A stretch of DNA of 6,777 bases, taken from contig JAFYOK010000073.1 of the NCBI GenBank assembly GCA_017560175.1, forward strand, positions 1 through 6,777, read 5' to 3'. Position numbers and translations under genes: made by a program. This DNA is from Clostridia bacterium (lineage in GTDB: Bacteria; Bacillota; Clostridia; Oscillospirales; Butyricicoccaceae). Shown here one piece after another: positions 6,100-6,777 of this stretch; the stretch's first letter is position 1; each line of letters starts with the position of its first letter. The notes under the pieces are model-generated. The model saw only the letters and a program-made list of their open reading frames with translations. It was not told the origin of the DNA and ran no database searches.

Positions 6100-6777
6100 C
6101 TACCACTCGATCCTTTCAACAGGGATGGGATTGGGATTGACCGTCATGGAGGTAACGGTACCGTTCTTAACGGTGATGACACGGTCGGCCATGGCGGTGA
6201 TGGCCTGGTTGTGGGTGATGACGATGACCGTCTTGCCCATCTTGCGGCAGGTTTCCTGCAGCAGAGCCAGGATGGTCTTACCGGTATTGTAGTCCAATGC
6301 ACCTGTGGGCTCGTCGCAGAGCAGGATCTTGGGATTTTTGGCGATGGCGCGGGCGATGGATACACGCTGCTGTTCGCCGCCCGAAAGCTGTCCGGGGAAG
6401 TTGCGCAGGCGCTCACCCAGGCCGACCAGGCGCAGGGTCTCGGCAGCATCGAGGGGATCGCGGCAGATGGCACCGGCCAGCTCGACATTTTCCAGTGCGG
6501 TCAGATTCTGTACCAGATTATAGAACTGGAAAACAAAGCCGACATCATGGCGGCGGTACTCGGTCAGGGCCTTTTTGTCCAGAGCCGAAACTTCGCGCCC
6601 ATCCAGCAGGACCTTGCCGCCGTCGCAGTTGTCCATACCGCCCAGGATATTCAGAATGGTGGTCTTGCCTGCACCCGAAGGGCCGACGATGATGCAGAAC
6701 TCACCCTTTTCGATCTCGAAAGAAACATCACGGGCAGCGAAGATCTCCTGCTCGCCCATCTGATATTTTTTAATGAC
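6100..6777 (-). CDS. ABC transporter ATP-binding protein, MacB/LolD type, 5' end outside the window
   Basis: This is the cytoplasmic ATPase driving the permease encoded next to it. Residues are numbered here from the internal Met at 6759: Walker A GPSGAGKTT (26-34), Q-loop VFQFYNL (76-82), LTALENV (86-92, typical of the MacB/LolD group), signature LSGGEQQR (125-132), Walker B ILLCDEP (145-151), D-loop ALD (154-156) and H-loop ITHN (181-184). All catalytic residues look intact. The frame stays open upstream of 6759 to the window edge and reads VIKKYQ before that Met. This matches the usual start of the nucleotide-binding fold (…V.K.YQMGE), so the true start lies beyond 6777 and the gene is cut, with 225 codons visible. 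The stop TAG at 6100-6102 is one base from the permease GTG. A C-terminal tail (NPNPIPVERIEW) extends past the fold. Confidence 0.95.
   Translation of the reverse strand, partial: VIKKYQMGEQEIFAARDVSFEIEKGEFCIIVGPSGAGKTTILNILGGMDNCDGGKVLLDGREVSALDKKALTEYRRHDVGFVFQFYNLVQNLTALENVELAGAICRDPLDAAETLRLVGLGERLRNFPGQLSGGEQQRVSIARAIAKNPKILLCDEPTGALDYNTGKTILALLQETCRKMGKTVIVITHNQAITAMADRVITVKNGTVTSMTVNPNPIPVERIEW

Noticed and set aside
6144..6692. Small frames on both strands within the ATPase gene
   Set aside because: The ATPase frame carries all Walker, signature and H-loop motifs. The others are Arg/Pro/Ser-rich out-of-frame readings.
6100..6759. ATPase starting at the ATG at 6759
   Set aside because: The frame is open upstream to the window edge and reads VIKKYQ before this Met, which is part of the conserved N-terminal strand. 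No ribosome site precedes the ATG, so it is internal.

Overview
This window looks like chromosomal DNA of a Gram-positive Clostridia member, probably an Oscillospiraceae/Ruminococcaceae-type gut anaerobe. That reading rests on gene content and protein flavour: a YitT-family membrane protein, a clostridial-style PssA/Psd pair, and a very large FtsX-type ABC permease. The G+C content is moderate, a little over half by eye and not computed. No lineage marker gene is present, so the taxonomy is inference. All five genes lie on the minus strand and are described below in transcription order, from high to low coordinates.

Region 1 (6777 to 2533) is a two-gene ABC export module. It has a MacB/LolD-type ATPase whose 5' end runs off the window. 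One base after its stop comes a 1168-residue permease with two FtsX/MacB-like halves. The first extracytoplasmic loop carries two long heptad-repeat arms separated by a short non-repetitive tip. The module ends in a strong rho-independent terminator at 2533-2569.

Region 2 (2505 to 881) is a phosphatidylethanolamine (PE) synthesis operon. A sigma70-like promoter (TTGAAT, 17 nt, TAAAAT) lies just after that terminator. A short 5' leader with a perfect 7-bp hairpin follows, then pssA (phosphatidylserine synthase) and psd (phosphatidylserine decarboxylase), which overlap by 14 nt if psd starts at its GTG. PssA would make phosphatidylserine (PS) from CDP-diacylglycerol and serine, and Psd would decarboxylate it to PE. 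A rho-independent terminator follows psd.

Region 3 (854 to 1) is a YitT-family (DUF161 plus DUF2179) membrane protein missing only its extreme C-terminus. It starts 27 nt after the psd terminator, has a good ribosome binding site, and shows no convincing promoter of its own.

No RNA genes, mobile elements, CRISPR arrays or phage genes were seen. No stretch longer than 300 bases lacks a gene. The gaps are 855-934 (terminator and ribosome binding site) and 2403-2591 (terminator, promoter and leader). Most of the window is ordinary membrane and envelope housekeeping. The most unusual object is the permease with its coiled-coil hairpin.
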